Shown one piece after another: positions 42,402 to 51,840 of a DNA stretch of 64,000 nt. The stretch comes from an uncultured Veillonellaceae bacterium (GTDB lineage Bacteria; Bacillota; Negativicutes; Selenomonadales; Selenomonadaceae). The DNA is taken from the NCBI GenBank assembly GCA_902801565.1, contig CADCIX010000002.1, positions 1 through 64,000 of the forward strand, written 5' to 3'. The notes under the pieces are model-generated. The model saw only the letters and a program-made list of their open reading frames with translations, made no database searches and was not told the origin of the DNA. The stretch's first letter is position 1; each line of letters begins with the position of its first letter. The position numbers and the translations under genes are program-made.

Positions 42402-43241
42402 TTGCAGTTTCAGACAACATTAGCTTCTGCAGTTGCCTATGAGGGTGTGGGACTTCATTCTGGCAGGAAAGTCCATATGGAATTGCAGCCTGCCCCGGCG
42501 GGAACAGGGCTGGTGTTCGTTCGGACGGATCTTCCTAAGGTTCCGATGATCCGGGCGATTGCAGCGAATGTGGCTTCCACCGTGCGTGCCACCACGCTGG
42601 AGGAGGCCAATGCAAAGGTGTTTACGATAGAGCACCTTATGAGTGCGTTTCATGCGCTGGGCATTGACAATTGCCGCATTGAAATGGATGCAGAGGAACC
42701 GCCTGTGGCGGACGGTTCTTCCCAGGTCTTTTTTGAGCTTATGCGGAATGCAGGACGGAAGGAATTGGAAAGCCCCCGAAGGGAAACCGTGATTGACAGG
42801 GTATACCGGGTGGATGATCCAGAGAATGGAAGATTTGTCATGGCAGTTCCCTATGACGGCTTTCGCGTGAGCTTTACCTCTGTGAACCCCCATCCCCTCA
42901 TTGGCGTGCAATATGAGGATTTCGTCGTGGGGGAGGAAGTCTATGGGAAGGAGATCGCTCCTGCCCGTACCATCGCCTATGAAAAGGAAGTGGAGGCCCT
43001 GAGGCAAATGGGGCTTGGACTTGGAGGCACCTTGGAGAATGTCATCGTCTACAATGATGATGGCTGGATGAACGAGCTTCGCTTTGAGGACGAGCTTGTC
43101 CGCCATAAGATACTGGATGTCATTGGGGACCTGCGGTTGGCGGGTATCCTTCGCGGCCATATCATCGCTGTGGCATCGGGGCATGCCATGAATACCGAAT
43201 TGGCGAAGATGATTGCTGCCGATGCGGGGAAACTTGAATAA
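42402..43241 (+). CDS. lpxC: UDP-3-O-acyl-N-acetylglucosamine deacetylase
   Basis: A 279-residue zinc deacetylase, the committed step of lipid A synthesis. The zinc ligands are visible in EHLMSAFHALGI (His) and HKILDVIGDLRL (His and Asp), with the catalytic His in SGHAMNTELA. GVGLHSGRKV at the N-terminus and VADGSSQVFF are family motifs. TTG 42402 is chosen because GGGGGAAGG lies 7 bases upstream; the ATG/TTG readings further out have none. It is shorter than E. coli LpxC (305) through a trimmed C-terminus. A stand-alone lpxC promoter fits its role as a control point. Confidence 0.97.
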   Translation: MQFQTTLASAVAYEGVGLHSGRKVHMELQPAPAGTGLVFVRTDLPKVPMIRAIAANVASTVRATTLEEANAKVFTIEHLMSAFHALGIDNCRIEMDAEEPPVADGSSQVFFELMRNAGRKELESPRRETVIDRVYRVDDPENGRFVMAVPYDGFRVSFTSVNPHPLIGVQYEDFVVGEEVYGKEIAPARTIAYEKEVEALRQMGLGLGGTLENVIVYNDDGWMNELRFEDELVRHKILDVIGDLRLAGILRGHIIAVASGHAMNTELAKMIAADAGKLE

Positions 43242-43300
43242 GAGCAATTTGTGGAAAAATATCATAGTGAATAATGTATTTTCAGGAAGAAGGAAAAGAA

Positions 43301-43741
43301 ATGGTCTTAGATATCAATGAAATTCAGAAAATCCTGCCGCATCGTCCGCCGATGCTTCTGGTGGATCGCATCATCGATCTGGTGCCCTTCAAGTCTGCTG
43401 TGGGGATCAAGAATATCACCATGATGGAGCCCCAGTTCCGAGGACATTTTCCGGGTCAGCCGATCATGCCAGGGGTACTTCTTCTGGAGGCCATGGCACA
43501 GGTCGGCGGCGTTGCCATGCTCTATCCCGAGGAGCATCGGGGCAAACTTGCCCTCTTTGGCGGCATGGACAATGTGAAGTTCAAGAGACCTGTTGTTCCC
43601 GGTGACCAGGTGGTTACGAAGGCGGAGCTTGTCCGTGTGCGCGGGGATTTCGGAACCCTTCATGCCGATGCTTACGTGGATGACAATCTGGTGGCATCCG
43701 CTGATTTCAAGTTCGCCTTGAAAAAGCCTGATACAGTTTGA
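43301..43741 (+). CDS. fabZ: (3R)-hydroxyacyl-ACP dehydratase
   Basis: A 146-residue hot-dog-fold dehydratase of fatty-acid elongation. LPHRPPMLLVDRI and FRGHFPGQPIMPGVLLLEAMAQ carry the catalytic His and Glu. It competes with LpxA for hydroxyacyl-ACP, which is why fabZ sits among lpx genes in many diderms. ATG 43301 with AGAAGGAAAAG upstream; an earlier ATG at 43274 is in frame but less well supported. The 170 bases after it hold no gene and a weak hairpin only. Confidence 0.97.
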   Translation: MVLDINEIQKILPHRPPMLLVDRIIDLVPFKSAVGIKNITMMEPQFRGHFPGQPIMPGVLLLEAMAQVGGVAMLYPEEHRGKLALFGGMDNVKFKRPVVPGDQVVTKAELVRVRGDFGTLHADAYVDDNLVASADFKFALKKPDTV

Positions 43742-43916
43742 ACGTCTGTTTTTTGACAGAAGAGAAGAAAATCGCAGTTCACCTCGTGAAATAGAGGTAT
43801 TGATGCCCATATCGCGCGAGAGGTTTTGCAGATGAATCTGGAAGATATATAGCGGGATAGATTTGTTGACTTGGGCAACGATATAGGAAGTCATGGGGTT
43901 GAAGGAGTTGGAACAG

Positions 43917-44729
43917 ATGGGTGCAGAGAATAAAGTTCTGGCATATATACATGAGACGGCAGTCGTTTCCCCCGGAGCAAAGATTGGCAGGAATGTGGAG
44001 ATTGGGCCGTATTCTGTGATTGGTGAGAACGTGGAGATCGGTGAGGGGACGAGGATCGGTCCTCATGTGGTTCTTGCGGGATGGACGAGTATTGGCAAGG
44101 CTTGCCAGATTTTTCAGGGGGCTTCTGTGGGCGAAGTGCCGCAGGACTTGAAATTCAAAGGTGAGAAGAGCTATACCTTCATTGGGGACAGGACGGTGAT
44201 CCGCGAGGGCGTCACCATCCACCGTGCCGCCGGGGAAGAAGAAGAAACGCGCGTCGGCAGCGATTGCCTGCTCATGGCGATGTCGCATGTGGCGCATAAT
44301 TGCATCGTGGGAAATCATGTCATCATGTCGAACATGGCGGGCGTGGCCGGCCATGTCATCATTGAAGATCGCGTTGTCATCGGAGGTATGGCAGGAATAC
44401 ACCAGTTCGTGAAGATCGGGCGCAATGCCATGGTGGGCGGCATGGCAAAGCTTGTGCAGGATGTGGTGCCCTATACGATCGTCGATGGACATCCGGCCAA
44501 GGTGGTGGGGCTCAACAGCGTGGGGATTTCCCGTGCAGGCATCCCACTGGAGATTCGACGCAGCATCAAGAAAGCCTATAAGATCCTGTATCGTTCCGGG
44601 TTGTCGCTGGCAGAGGCTATTTCAGTGATTGAACAGGAAGTGGATTCCAGCGAGGAAGTGGAGCACTTCCTGCGCTTCTTGCGGAATGCGGAACGCGGCA
44701 TTTGCCGTGAGCGCCGCAATAACGATTGA
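43917..44729 (+). CDS. lpxA: acyl-ACP:UDP-N-acetylglucosamine O-acyltransferase
   Basis: A 270-residue first enzyme of lipid A synthesis, transferring a hydroxyacyl chain to UDP-GlcNAc. Its left-handed beta-helix starts VVSPGAKIGRNVEIGPYSVI, and MSHVAHNCIVGNHVIMSN holds the catalytic His. The C-terminal helices start at about residue 195. The start at 43917 is chosen for the GAAGGAG 9 bases upstream; an ATG at 43893 would add eight residues. It is followed by lpxI after 16 bases. Confidence 0.97.
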   Translation: MGAENKVLAYIHETAVVSPGAKIGRNVEIGPYSVIGENVEIGEGTRIGPHVVLAGWTSIGKACQIFQGASVGEVPQDLKFKGEKSYTFIGDRTVIREGVTIHRAAGEEEETRVGSDCLLMAMSHVAHNCIVGNHVIMSNMAGVAGHVIIEDRVVIGGMAGIHQFVKIGRNAMVGGMAKLVQDVVPYTIVDGHPAKVVGLNSVGISRAGIPLEIRRSIKKAYKILYRSGLSLAEAISVIEQEVDSSEEVEHFLRFLRNAERGICRERRNND

Positions 44730-44745
44730 TTTGGAGGTCGCTCAT

Positions 44746-45549
44746 ATGGAGAGGATTGGATTGCTGGCAGGTATAGGAAAACTGCCGGTGGAATGTGCCA
44801 GAGCTGCGAAGGCTATGGGGTATGAGGTCTATACCGTGGCCCTGTTGCCGGAGACAGATCCGGAGACAGCGGATTTTTCGGCGGAGTTCAAGGAAATCAG
44901 TGTTGCTCATCTGGATGCAATCCTGAATTATTTGCAGGAAAAGGAAATCAAGAAGGTCACCGTCATTGGCAAGGTGACGAAGGAGCTCCTGTTCAATGCA
45001 AAGATCACACCGGATGCCCGCATGATGCAGCTCATCATGTCCCTGCCGGACCGCAGCGACGATACCATCATGATGATGTTTGTGAGGGAGTTGGCGAAGT
45101 GCGGCATGGAGGCATTTGACCAGACAATGCTGATTCGCAAGCTGATGCCCCATCGCGGCACCATCACGAAGCGCGAGCCCACGGCGAAGGAAAAGCAGGA
45201 CATGGAGTTCGGTTTCCGCATGGCAAAGGAGATTGGGCGCCTTGATGTGGGGCAGACTGCGGTTGTGAAGGATTTGGCAGTCATGGCCTTGGAAGCTATC
45301 GAGGGGACGGATGCATGCATTGAGCGGGGTGGCACACTGGCCAATGGCGGTGCAGTCATCGCGAAGGTGGCAAAGCCACAGCAGGACAATCGCTTCGATG
45401 TTCCCACGGTGGGGCTTAAGACCATTGAGACCATGGTTTCGGTCAAGGCATCGGCGTTGGCGATTGAGGCAGATAAAACGCTGCTGGTAGAGAGGGAGAA
45501 GGTCTTGGCGCTGGCCGAGGCAAACGATATCACCATCGTGGCCATGTAA
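44746..45549 (+). CDS. lpxI: UDP-2,3-diacylglucosamine diphosphatase, LpxI type
   Basis: A 267-residue DUF1009/LpxI protein that cleaves UDP-2,3-diacylglucosamine to lipid X. It is the non-orthologous replacement of LpxH found in alphaproteobacteria and many other diderms. Family features are IGLLAGIGKLPVECARAAKA at the N-terminus, KKVTVIGKVTKELLF, and the C-terminal GTDACIERGGTLANGGAVIAK and DVPTVGLKTIE. ATG 44746 with TTGGAGG upstream. It lies between lpxA and lpxB, exactly where its reaction belongs. Confidence 0.95.
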   Translation: MERIGLLAGIGKLPVECARAAKAMGYEVYTVALLPETDPETADFSAEFKEISVAHLDAILNYLQEKEIKKVTVIGKVTKELLFNAKITPDARMMQLIMSLPDRSDDTIMMMFVRELAKCGMEAFDQTMLIRKLMPHRGTITKREPTAKEKQDMEFGFRMAKEIGRLDVGQTAVVKDLAVMALEAIEGTDACIERGGTLANGGAVIAKVAKPQQDNRFDVPTVGLKTIETMVSVKASALAIEADKTLLVEREKVLALAEANDITIVAM

Positions 45550-45558
45550 AGGACTGCA

Positions 45559-45592
45559 AGACGCGAGGATATTATAGTCCGCGCGTCTTTTC
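45559..45592 (+). terminator. weak terminator between lpxI and lpxB
   Basis: AGACGCG (45559-45565) pairs with CGCGTCT (45582-45588) across a 16-base loop, then TTTT. Probably partial, as lpxB starts 19 bases later. Confidence 0.5.
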
Positions 45593-45610
45593 TACGTAAG
45601 GTGTTTGGGG

Positions 45611-46780
45611 GTGGCAAACGTGAAGATCATGCTGTCGGCCGGCGAGACATCAGGGGATCTGCATGGCGCACGCATAGCCGGGGAACTCAAGCGCCAGGAG
45701 CCCGGCATGGAACTCGTGGGATTTGGCGGTGACCGCATGGCAGAGCAGGGCGTGCGGCTCTGGCATAATTTCAAGAACTACAATGTCATGGGGGTTTGGG
45801 AAGTTCTCGTGAATCTTCGGAGGATATGGGAGCTTTTGCGCGACCTGGAAGATCATATGCGCCAGGAGAGGCCGGATCTTCTGGTGCTCATCGACTATCC
45901 GGATTTCAATTGGCGCCTGGCGAGGCGGGCAAAGGCCCTGGGAATTCCCGTGTTTTCCTTTATACCGCCATCTGCCTGGGCCTGGAGGAAGGGCAGGGCA
46001 AAGGAATGTGCAGCCATTGCGGATGAGTTTGTCTCGATTTTCCCCTTTGAATTGAAACCCTATGAGGAAGCAGGCGCGAAGATCTCTTTTTTGGGGAATC
46101 CCTTGGTGGATGCGGTGAAAGCCTCCCTTTCCGCAGATGAGGCGAGAGGATTCTTTGGGCTGGAGCGGACGGATCAGGTTGTGCTCCTCATGCCGGGCAG
46201 CCGCCGCCAGGAGATCCATCGCTTGTTCGCCCCTATGCTCGATGCTGCGGGCTTGCTGCTTCGGGAACGCCCGAATACGAGGTTTTTCCTGCCGGTGGCA
46301 GATAGCGTGGATGAAACGGTTCTTCAGAGGATGACCTCTGACGCAGGCATCCCGGTGACATTGACCCACGAATATCGTTATGATCTCATGGGGCTTGCCG
46401 ATGTGGCCATAGCGACTTCCGGGACGGTTGTGATGGAAGCGGCCCTTATGGGACTTCCTTGTGTTGTTCTCTATCGGATGGCTGCCTTCAATTACTTGAT
46501 CGGGAAATTGTTGGTACATGTGGAGCATATCAGCCTGCCCAATATCCTTTTGGGACGAAGGGCCTTGCCGGAACTGCTTCAGGATGAGGTCCGGCCTGCA
46601 CGCATTGCAGAAGAGGCACGGGGACTTTATCGCGGGGAGCGGCATCGTGATGAGGTGACGGAGGCATTGGCAAAGGCTTGCCATTGCCTGGGGGAGCCGG
46701 GGGCGGCATCCCGCATTGCGGCAAGGGTTCTTGCAGCGGCGAAACGAGGAATGACGGGGGAAAATAATGAAAAACTATAA
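45611..46780 (+). CDS. lpxB: lipid-A-disaccharide synthase
   Basis: A 389-residue GT19 glycosyltransferase joining lipid X and UDP-diacylglucosamine. IMLSAGETSGDLHGARIAGE is the N-terminal signature, PPSAWAWRKGRAKE a family core and LMPGSRRQEIHR the donor-binding segment. GTG 45611 is chosen: AAGGTG lies 8 bases upstream and gives MANVKIMLSAGE. TTG 45605 and GTG 45620 are alternatives. Its last 14 bases overlap msbA, so lipid A synthesis and export are translationally coupled. Confidence 0.96.
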   Translation: MANVKIMLSAGETSGDLHGARIAGELKRQEPGMELVGFGGDRMAEQGVRLWHNFKNYNVMGVWEVLVNLRRIWELLRDLEDHMRQERPDLLVLIDYPDFNWRLARRAKALGIPVFSFIPPSAWAWRKGRAKECAAIADEFVSIFPFELKPYEEAGAKISFLGNPLVDAVKASLSADEARGFFGLERTDQVVLLMPGSRRQEIHRLFAPMLDAAGLLLRERPNTRFFLPVADSVDETVLQRMTSDAGIPVTLTHEYRYDLMGLADVAIATSGTVVMEAALMGLPCVVLYRMAAFNYLIGKLLVHVEHISLPNILLGRRALPELLQDEVRPARIAEEARGLYRGERHRDEVTEALAKACHCLGEPGAASRIAARVLAAAKRGMTGENNEKL

Positions 46781-48491
46781 GAGATTGCTTGCTTATATGC
46801 GCCCGTATCTGCATCGGCTGCTTCTGGCGATTGTCTTTATTGTTCTGGCGGCATCGGCGAATCTCTATCTTCCTTGGATCATCAAGGACATGATTGACGA
46901 TGTGCTGGCGGCAAAGGACATGATGATGCTGAATGTCATTTCCGTCAGTATTGTCGTGGTATTTCTTTTCCGTGGCATTTTCTATTACGGGCAGTCCTAT
47001 CTGGTTTCCTATATTGGGCAGCGTGTGGTCATCGATGTGCGGGAGGTGCTTTTCCGCAAGTTCCAGCGCATGCCGATTTCCTATTTTGACCGTCATCAGA
47101 CAGGCGAGACCATGAGCTATCTCACGAATGATGTCAATGCCATGCAGAGCGCTCTGGTGGACAGCCTGATCGAGCTGGTCACGGAAGGGGCAATCCTCAT
47201 CGGCTCTCTGGTCATGATGGTCTACCTTGACTGGAAACTCAGTCTTCTTACCCTGGTGGTGATTCCCCTCGTGGGACAGGCCATGAAGATTTTTGGGCGC
47301 AAGATCAAGGTCACGGGAACCGTGATCCAGGAGCGGCTGGCAGATATCACATCACTGCTTCAGGAGAGCATTTCCTCCATCCGCATTGTGAAATCCTTTG
47401 TGCGGGAGGACTATGAGATTGAGCGTTTCTGCAAGCAGAACGACCTGAATTTTCAGGCAGCCATGAAGAATGTGCAGCTTACGAGCCTCCTGACACCGAC
47501 GGTGGAGTTTTTGGCAGCTGTTGCGGTCACTTTCATCGTCTGGTTTGGCGGCTATGAGGTGGTCAATGGGGAAATCACGGCGGGAGCTCTTGTGGCGTTC
47601 CTGACCTATGCCGTGAACCTTGCCAATCCTGTGAAGCGGCTCTCGAGGGTCTATGGCAATATTCAGAAAGCAATGGCGGCCGTGGATCGTGTCTTCACGG
47701 TGATCGATCTGGAAGAGACGGTGAGCAACAAGCCGGGAGCTGTTGCCCTTCCGGTGACACAGGGACATGTGACGGTGGAGGATATCACCTTTTCCTACAA
47801 GGATGGCGTACCTGCATTGCAGGATGTCTCTTTGGAAGCAAAGCCCGGGCAGATGATTGCCTTTGTGGGTCCCAGCGGCGCGGGAAAATCCACCATTGCC
47901 AACCTGATTCCCCGGTTTTATGATGTCACAGAGGGAGAAATCCTCATCGACGGGCATGATATCCGTGACGTGACGGTGGAATCCCTGCGCCAGCAGATTG
48001 GCATCGTTCCGCAGGAGACCATGCTTTTCAGCAACACGGTTCGGGAAAATATCCGTTATGGGCGTCTGGACGCTACGGATGAGGAAGTGGTGGCCGCGGC
48101 AAAGGCTGCCAACGCGGATGTGTTTATCAGGGAATTGCCGAAGGGCTACGATACCCAGATTGGGGAGAGGGGACTGAACCTTTCCGGCGGGCAGCGCCAG
48201 CGCATCTCGATTGCGAGGGCCATTCTCAAGAATCCCCGCATTCTCATTTTGGATGAGGCAACCTCGGCACTGGATACAGAGAGTGAGAAGATCGTGCAGG
48301 CGGCTTTGGACAAGCTCATGCTGGGCAGGACTTCCTTCGTCATTGCCCATCGTCTTTCCACCATCTTTGAGGCCGACCAGATCTATGTCATTGATGGCGG
48401 TCGGATTCGGGAGCATGGGACACACGAGGAGCTGCTGGCGAAAGGCGGTCTCTACAGCAATCTTTATCACATTCAGTTCAGCAAGACTTAG
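46767..48491 (+). CDS. msbA: lipid A export ABC transporter (MsbA type)
   Basis: A 574-residue half-transporter: six membrane helices (about residues 15-310) and an ABC domain with Walker A VGPSGAGKST, Q-loop IVPQETMLFSN, signature LSGGQRQRISIARAIL, Walker B ILILDEATSALD and switch His in VIAHRLSTI. As a homodimer it flips core-lipid A to the periplasmic face of the inner membrane. The exporter function is inferred from its place between lpxB and waaA. It overlaps lpxB by 14 bases. A large palindrome follows the stop. Confidence 0.93.
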   Translation: MKNYKRLLAYMRPYLHRLLLAIVFIVLAASANLYLPWIIKDMIDDVLAAKDMMMLNVISVSIVVVFLFRGIFYYGQSYLVSYIGQRVVIDVREVLFRKFQRMPISYFDRHQTGETMSYLTNDVNAMQSALVDSLIELVTEGAILIGSLVMMVYLDWKLSLLTLVVIPLVGQAMKIFGRKIKVTGTVIQERLADITSLLQESISSIRIVKSFVREDYEIERFCKQNDLNFQAAMKNVQLTSLLTPTVEFLAAVAVTFIVWFGGYEVVNGEITAGALVAFLTYAVNLANPVKRLSRVYGNIQKAMAAVDRVFTVIDLEETVSNKPGAVALPVTQGHVTVEDITFSYKDGVPALQDVSLEAKPGQMIAFVGPSGAGKSTIANLIPRFYDVTEGEILIDGHDIRDVTVESLRQQIGIVPQETMLFSNTVRENIRYGRLDATDEEVVAAAKAANADVFIRELPKGYDTQIGERGLNLSGGQRQRISIARAILKNPRILILDEATSALDTESEKIVQAALDKLMLGRTSFVIAHRLSTIFEADQIYVIDGGRIREHGTHEELLAKGGLYSNLYHIQFSKT

Positions 48492-48549
48492 GAACTGTCA
48501 ACTTATAAATTGAACATCTTGCTGGTCAATTTATTTCGTGTCAGTTCCT
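48490..48549 (+). repeat. 60-base imperfect palindrome at the msbA stop codon
   Basis: AGGAACTG (48490-48497) pairs with CAGTTCCT (48542-48549), and inside it ATAAATTGA (48505-48513) pairs with TCAATTTAT (48526-48534). There is no T-run. TTA flanks both ends. It may be a short intergenic palindromic repeat or an mRNA-end hairpin. Confidence 0.65.
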
Positions 48550-48577
48550 TAGATGATAGGACAAAGAGGGAAAGAAA

Positions 48578-51097
48578 ATGCAATTACTATACAATATAGC
48601 GGCGGTTGTCCTTGTCATACCGGTTCTGCTGATTTTTCTGGTCCGGGCGACACGGGAACGGGGCTTTGTGGAGCGTATCCGTCAGAGCGTGTTTGGGATA
48701 TTTCCCTCCAATGCCCTTGAGAAGGTGGAAAAGAAGAACTGCATATGGGTGCATGCCGCTTCTGTGGGAGAGATTGTTGCGACGAGTCCGCTGATCAAGG
48801 AATTCCGGAAGGAATTCCCCAAAAGCCCGATTCTGGTCTCCGTGGTTACCACCAGCGGATATGAGATGGCGAACCGCATCATCAAGGATGCAGACAGCAT
48901 CATATACTATCCTCTGGACTTTCCCTGGCTTGCGGGGCAGGTCCTGAAGCGCATCCATCCCCGGGTGTTCCTGCCGGTGGAGACGGAGATGTGGCCCAAT
49001 TTCCTCAAGATGGCGAGGAAGCTCAGGATTCCCGTCATGATGGTCAATGGGCGCATCAGTGACAAAAGCGTGAAGCGCTACAGATATCTGCACAGCATGC
49101 TGTCCGACATGATCGGCACCATGACGAAATTCGCCATGCAGTCCCCCATCGATGCGGATTACATCAAGCGTCTGGGGGCTCCCCCGGAACTCGTGACCGT
49201 CACGGGCAATACGAAGTTTGACCAGACCTATACGGATGTATCGCCGGAGGAAAAGCAAAAGATCCTGGATGATATGGGGCTTGCGGATAGCGAAGGGATC
49301 TTCCTGGCAGGAAGCACTCACAGGGGCGAGGAGGCATTTGTCCTGCAGGCTTTCAAGGCTGTGCGGGAAAAGCACCCGAAGGTGAAACTGGTGATTGCCC
49401 CCAGGGAGCTTCTCAGGACCATGGAGGTCATCCATATCTGCAAGTCGGCAGGCTTTGCTGTCGCAACCCGTACAGATCTCCAGGAGCATCCGGGAACAGG
49501 TCATGACATCGTCATTCTCAATACCATTGGTGAGCTTGGCAAGGTCTACAGCATCGGCGATGTCATCTACGTGGGAGGAAGCCTTATCTCCCATGGAGGA
49601 CACAATATCCTGGAGCCGGCAGCCCATGGCAAGGCGATTGTCGTTGGGCACAATATGTTCAATTTCAAGGATACCCATGCCCTGTTTACGAAACGGGATG
49701 CCTGCATCACCGTGAAGGATGCGGAGGAGCTGGCTCGCCAGATATCAAGATTGTTTGACGAGCCGCAGGAGCGTCGGCGCATGGAGCAGGAAACCCTGGC
49801 CATCGTCAACGAGAACAAGGGCGCTGCCCGCAAGTCTGCCATTATCCTGCACGAGATGCTGGAGGAATATGAGGCGAAGGAAAATGCACTGCATGTGCGG
49901 GCGACCGAAAAAGTGGAGAACCTTCAGACCTATTTCATCAATCTCGTGCACAGCAAGGAAGTCCATGGCATCTTCCTGAATGTCATCATGGCTGTGCTCT
50001 ATTGTTTCTCGATGATTTATCGCCTGTTGGTGAACATGAAGCTGGCCGGCTATAAGGTGGGGATCTTTCGGAGGGAGAAACTGGATTGTTTTGTCATCAG
50101 CCTTGGGAATGTCACGGTGGGAGGCACAGGAAAAACACCTACGGCGCAACGGCTGGCACGGGACATCCGGGATATGGGATACCGTGTCGTCATACTCAAT
50201 CGCGGCTACCGCGCCAAGTGGCATGGTGACGTGGGAGTCGTTTCGGACGGGGAGACACTTCATATGCCTGCCTCGGAGGCAGGGGATGAGGCCTTCATGC
50301 TGGCGAAGCACTTGCCAAGCGTGCCCGTCCTCATTGGCGCAGAAAGAGCGGTGACAGGCCGTTATGCCATAGAGCACTTTGGCGCAGAGGTGGCAATCCT
50401 GGATGATGGCTATCAGCACTGGCAGCTTCAGCGTGACCTGGATATCCTGCTGGTGGATGCCGTCAATGTGTTTGGCAATGGGCATATCCTTCCAAGAGGT
50501 ACACTTCGGGAGCCGATTTCCCATATCAGCCGTGCGGATGTCTGTCTTATGACAAAGGTGGACCAGGCGGCGGAAGGCTCCAGGGAGCATATACGCAGCA
50601 CGGTGCATCGGTACAATGAGGATGCGCTCATCATGGAAAGCATCCATCAGCCCAGGTGCCTGATTCCCATGGTGGAATGGTACAAGAATATTTCAGGGGA
50701 CGGGCTGGATGTATCAGAGATCCGGGGAAAGCATATCATGGCGGTTTCCGCCATCGGCAACCCGGCATCCTTTGAGCAGACCTTGTCTGACCTGGGGGCA
50801 GTCATCATTGAGAGTTTGCGCTATCCGGATCATCATGACTATACCATGAAGGAGATGGAGGAGGTGCTGCACCAGGCGGAGGCACAAGGGGTCGAAGCGA
50901 TTGTCATTACCGAGAAAGATGCCGTAAAGATTCCTGCGGAGGTTGTGCAGGAGGAATGGGGAATTCCCGTTTACGTCATCTGTGTAGAGGTGACTTTTCA
51001 AAGCGGTACCGATGAGTTCCGCTCCATGTTGCAGGAAAAATTGCAGGAACGGCTGGGGAATCCAATGTCGGCAAGGGAAAGGATGGGTGTTCAATGA
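48578..51097 (+). CDS. fused Kdo transferase (WaaA) and tetraacyldisaccharide 4'-kinase (LpxK)
   Basis: One 839-residue chain. Residues 1 to about 425 are the GT30 Kdo transferase: an N-terminal membrane anchor, IWVHAASVGEIVATSPL with the catalytic Glu, LPVETEMWPNFLKMARK and GGSLISHGGHNILEPAA. From about residue 465, after a second hydrophobic stretch (VIMAVLYCFSMIYRLLV), LpxK begins: ISLGNVTVGGTGKTPTAQ is its P-loop, followed by VVILNRGYRAKWHG and AILDDGYQHWQL. LpxK phosphorylates the disaccharide and WaaA then adds Kdo, so the fusion joins consecutive steps. No frame break is visible. Its last four bases overlap kdsB. Confidence 0.95.
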   Translation: MQLLYNIAAVVLVIPVLLIFLVRATRERGFVERIRQSVFGIFPSNALEKVEKKNCIWVHAASVGEIVATSPLIKEFRKEFPKSPILVSVVTTSGYEMANRIIKDADSIIYYPLDFPWLAGQVLKRIHPRVFLPVETEMWPNFLKMARKLRIPVMMVNGRISDKSVKRYRYLHSMLSDMIGTMTKFAMQSPIDADYIKRLGAPPELVTVTGNTKFDQTYTDVSPEEKQKILDDMGLADSEGIFLAGSTHRGEEAFVLQAFKAVREKHPKVKLVIAPRELLRTMEVIHICKSAGFAVATRTDLQEHPGTGHDIVILNTIGELGKVYSIGDVIYVGGSLISHGGHNILEPAAHGKAIVVGHNMFNFKDTHALFTKRDACITVKDAEELARQISRLFDEPQERRRMEQETLAIVNENKGAARKSAIILHEMLEEYEAKENALHVRATEKVENLQTYFINLVHSKEVHGIFLNVIMAVLYCFSMIYRLLVNMKLAGYKVGIFRREKLDCFVISLGNVTVGGTGKTPTAQRLARDIRDMGYRVVILNRGYRAKWHGDVGVVSDGETLHMPASEAGDEAFMLAKHLPSVPVLIGAERAVTGRYAIEHFGAEVAILDDGYQHWQLQRDLDILLVDAVNVFGNGHILPRGTLREPISHISRADVCLMTKVDQAAEGSREHIRSTVHRYNEDALIMESIHQPRCLIPMVEWYKNISGDGLDVSEIRGKHIMAVSAIGNPASFEQTLSDLGAVIIESLRYPDHHDYTMKEMEEVLHQAEAQGVEAIVITEKDAVKIPAEVVQEEWGIPVYVICVEVTFQSGTDEFRSMLQEKLQERLGNPMSARERMGVQ

Positions 51098-51840
51098 AGG
51101 TGCTTTGCGTCATACCGGCACGCTATTCATCGACGAGGCTGCCGGGAAAGCCGCTCAAGGATATTCAGGGCATGCCTATGATATGCAGGGTCTATGACAG
51201 GGCTGCACAGGCGAAGCGCATCGAAAAGGTGGTTGTGGCAACCGATGATGAACGTATCCTGGCGGCCGTGGAGGAGCATGGTGGGAAGGCCATGATGACG
51301 GCAAAGGATCACCCGACGGGAACGGATCGGCTGGCCGAGGCAGCGGCGGCATTTCCGGATATGGAACTTGTCATCAATGTCCAGGGGGATGAGCCCCTCA
51401 TCGATCCTGAGGTCATCGATGAACTTGCTGCGGCCTTTGAGGGAGAGGAAGATCTCAATATGGCAACGGTCATGACGGAGATCAAGGATGAGGCGGAGCA
51501 GAGGAATCCCAACAATGTCAAGGTGGTCACGGATGCCCGTGGCTATGCCCTTTACTTTTCCCGCTCCCTTATGCCCTATCCGCGCAAGACGGGTTTTTCC
51601 CCGGTTTATAAGCATATTGGCATCTATGCCTACAAACGGGATTTTCTGCTCCGTTATGCGAAGATGGAACCGACACCGCTGGAACAGAGCGAGTCTTTGG
51701 AGCAGCTTCGCGTGCTGGAAAACGGTTATCGCATCAAGGTCATCAAGACAGACCGGCAGTTTGTCGGTGTGGACACGGAAGAGGATCTGAAGAGAGTCAA
51801 TGAGTTGTACAGGAAACTGGAAGGGGAGGCATCTATATGA
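51094..51840 (+). CDS. kdsB: CMP-Kdo synthetase
   Basis: A 248-residue cytidylyltransferase activating Kdo with CTP for Waa[20 protein letters not shown] is the nucleotide-binding loop, [10 protein letters not shown] and [16 protein letters not shown] carry the metal-binding Asp, and [16 protein letters not shown] is typical. Four-base ATGA overlaps join it to both the waaA-lpxK fusion and kdsA. The Kdo block kdsB-kdsA-kdsD-kdsC is compact and complete. Confidence 0.97.
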   Translation: MKVLCVIPARYSSTRLPGKPLKDIQGMPMICRVYDRAAQAKRIEKVVVATDDERILAAVEEHGGKAMMTAKDHPTGTDRLAEAAAAFPDMELVINVQGDEPLIDPEVIDELAAAFEGEEDLNMATVMTEIKDEAEQRNPNNVKVVTDARGYALYFSRSLMPYPRKTGFSPVYKHIGIYAYKRDFLLRYAKMEPTPLEQSESLEQLRVLENGYRIKVIKTDRQFVGVDTEEDLKRVNELYRKLEGEASI

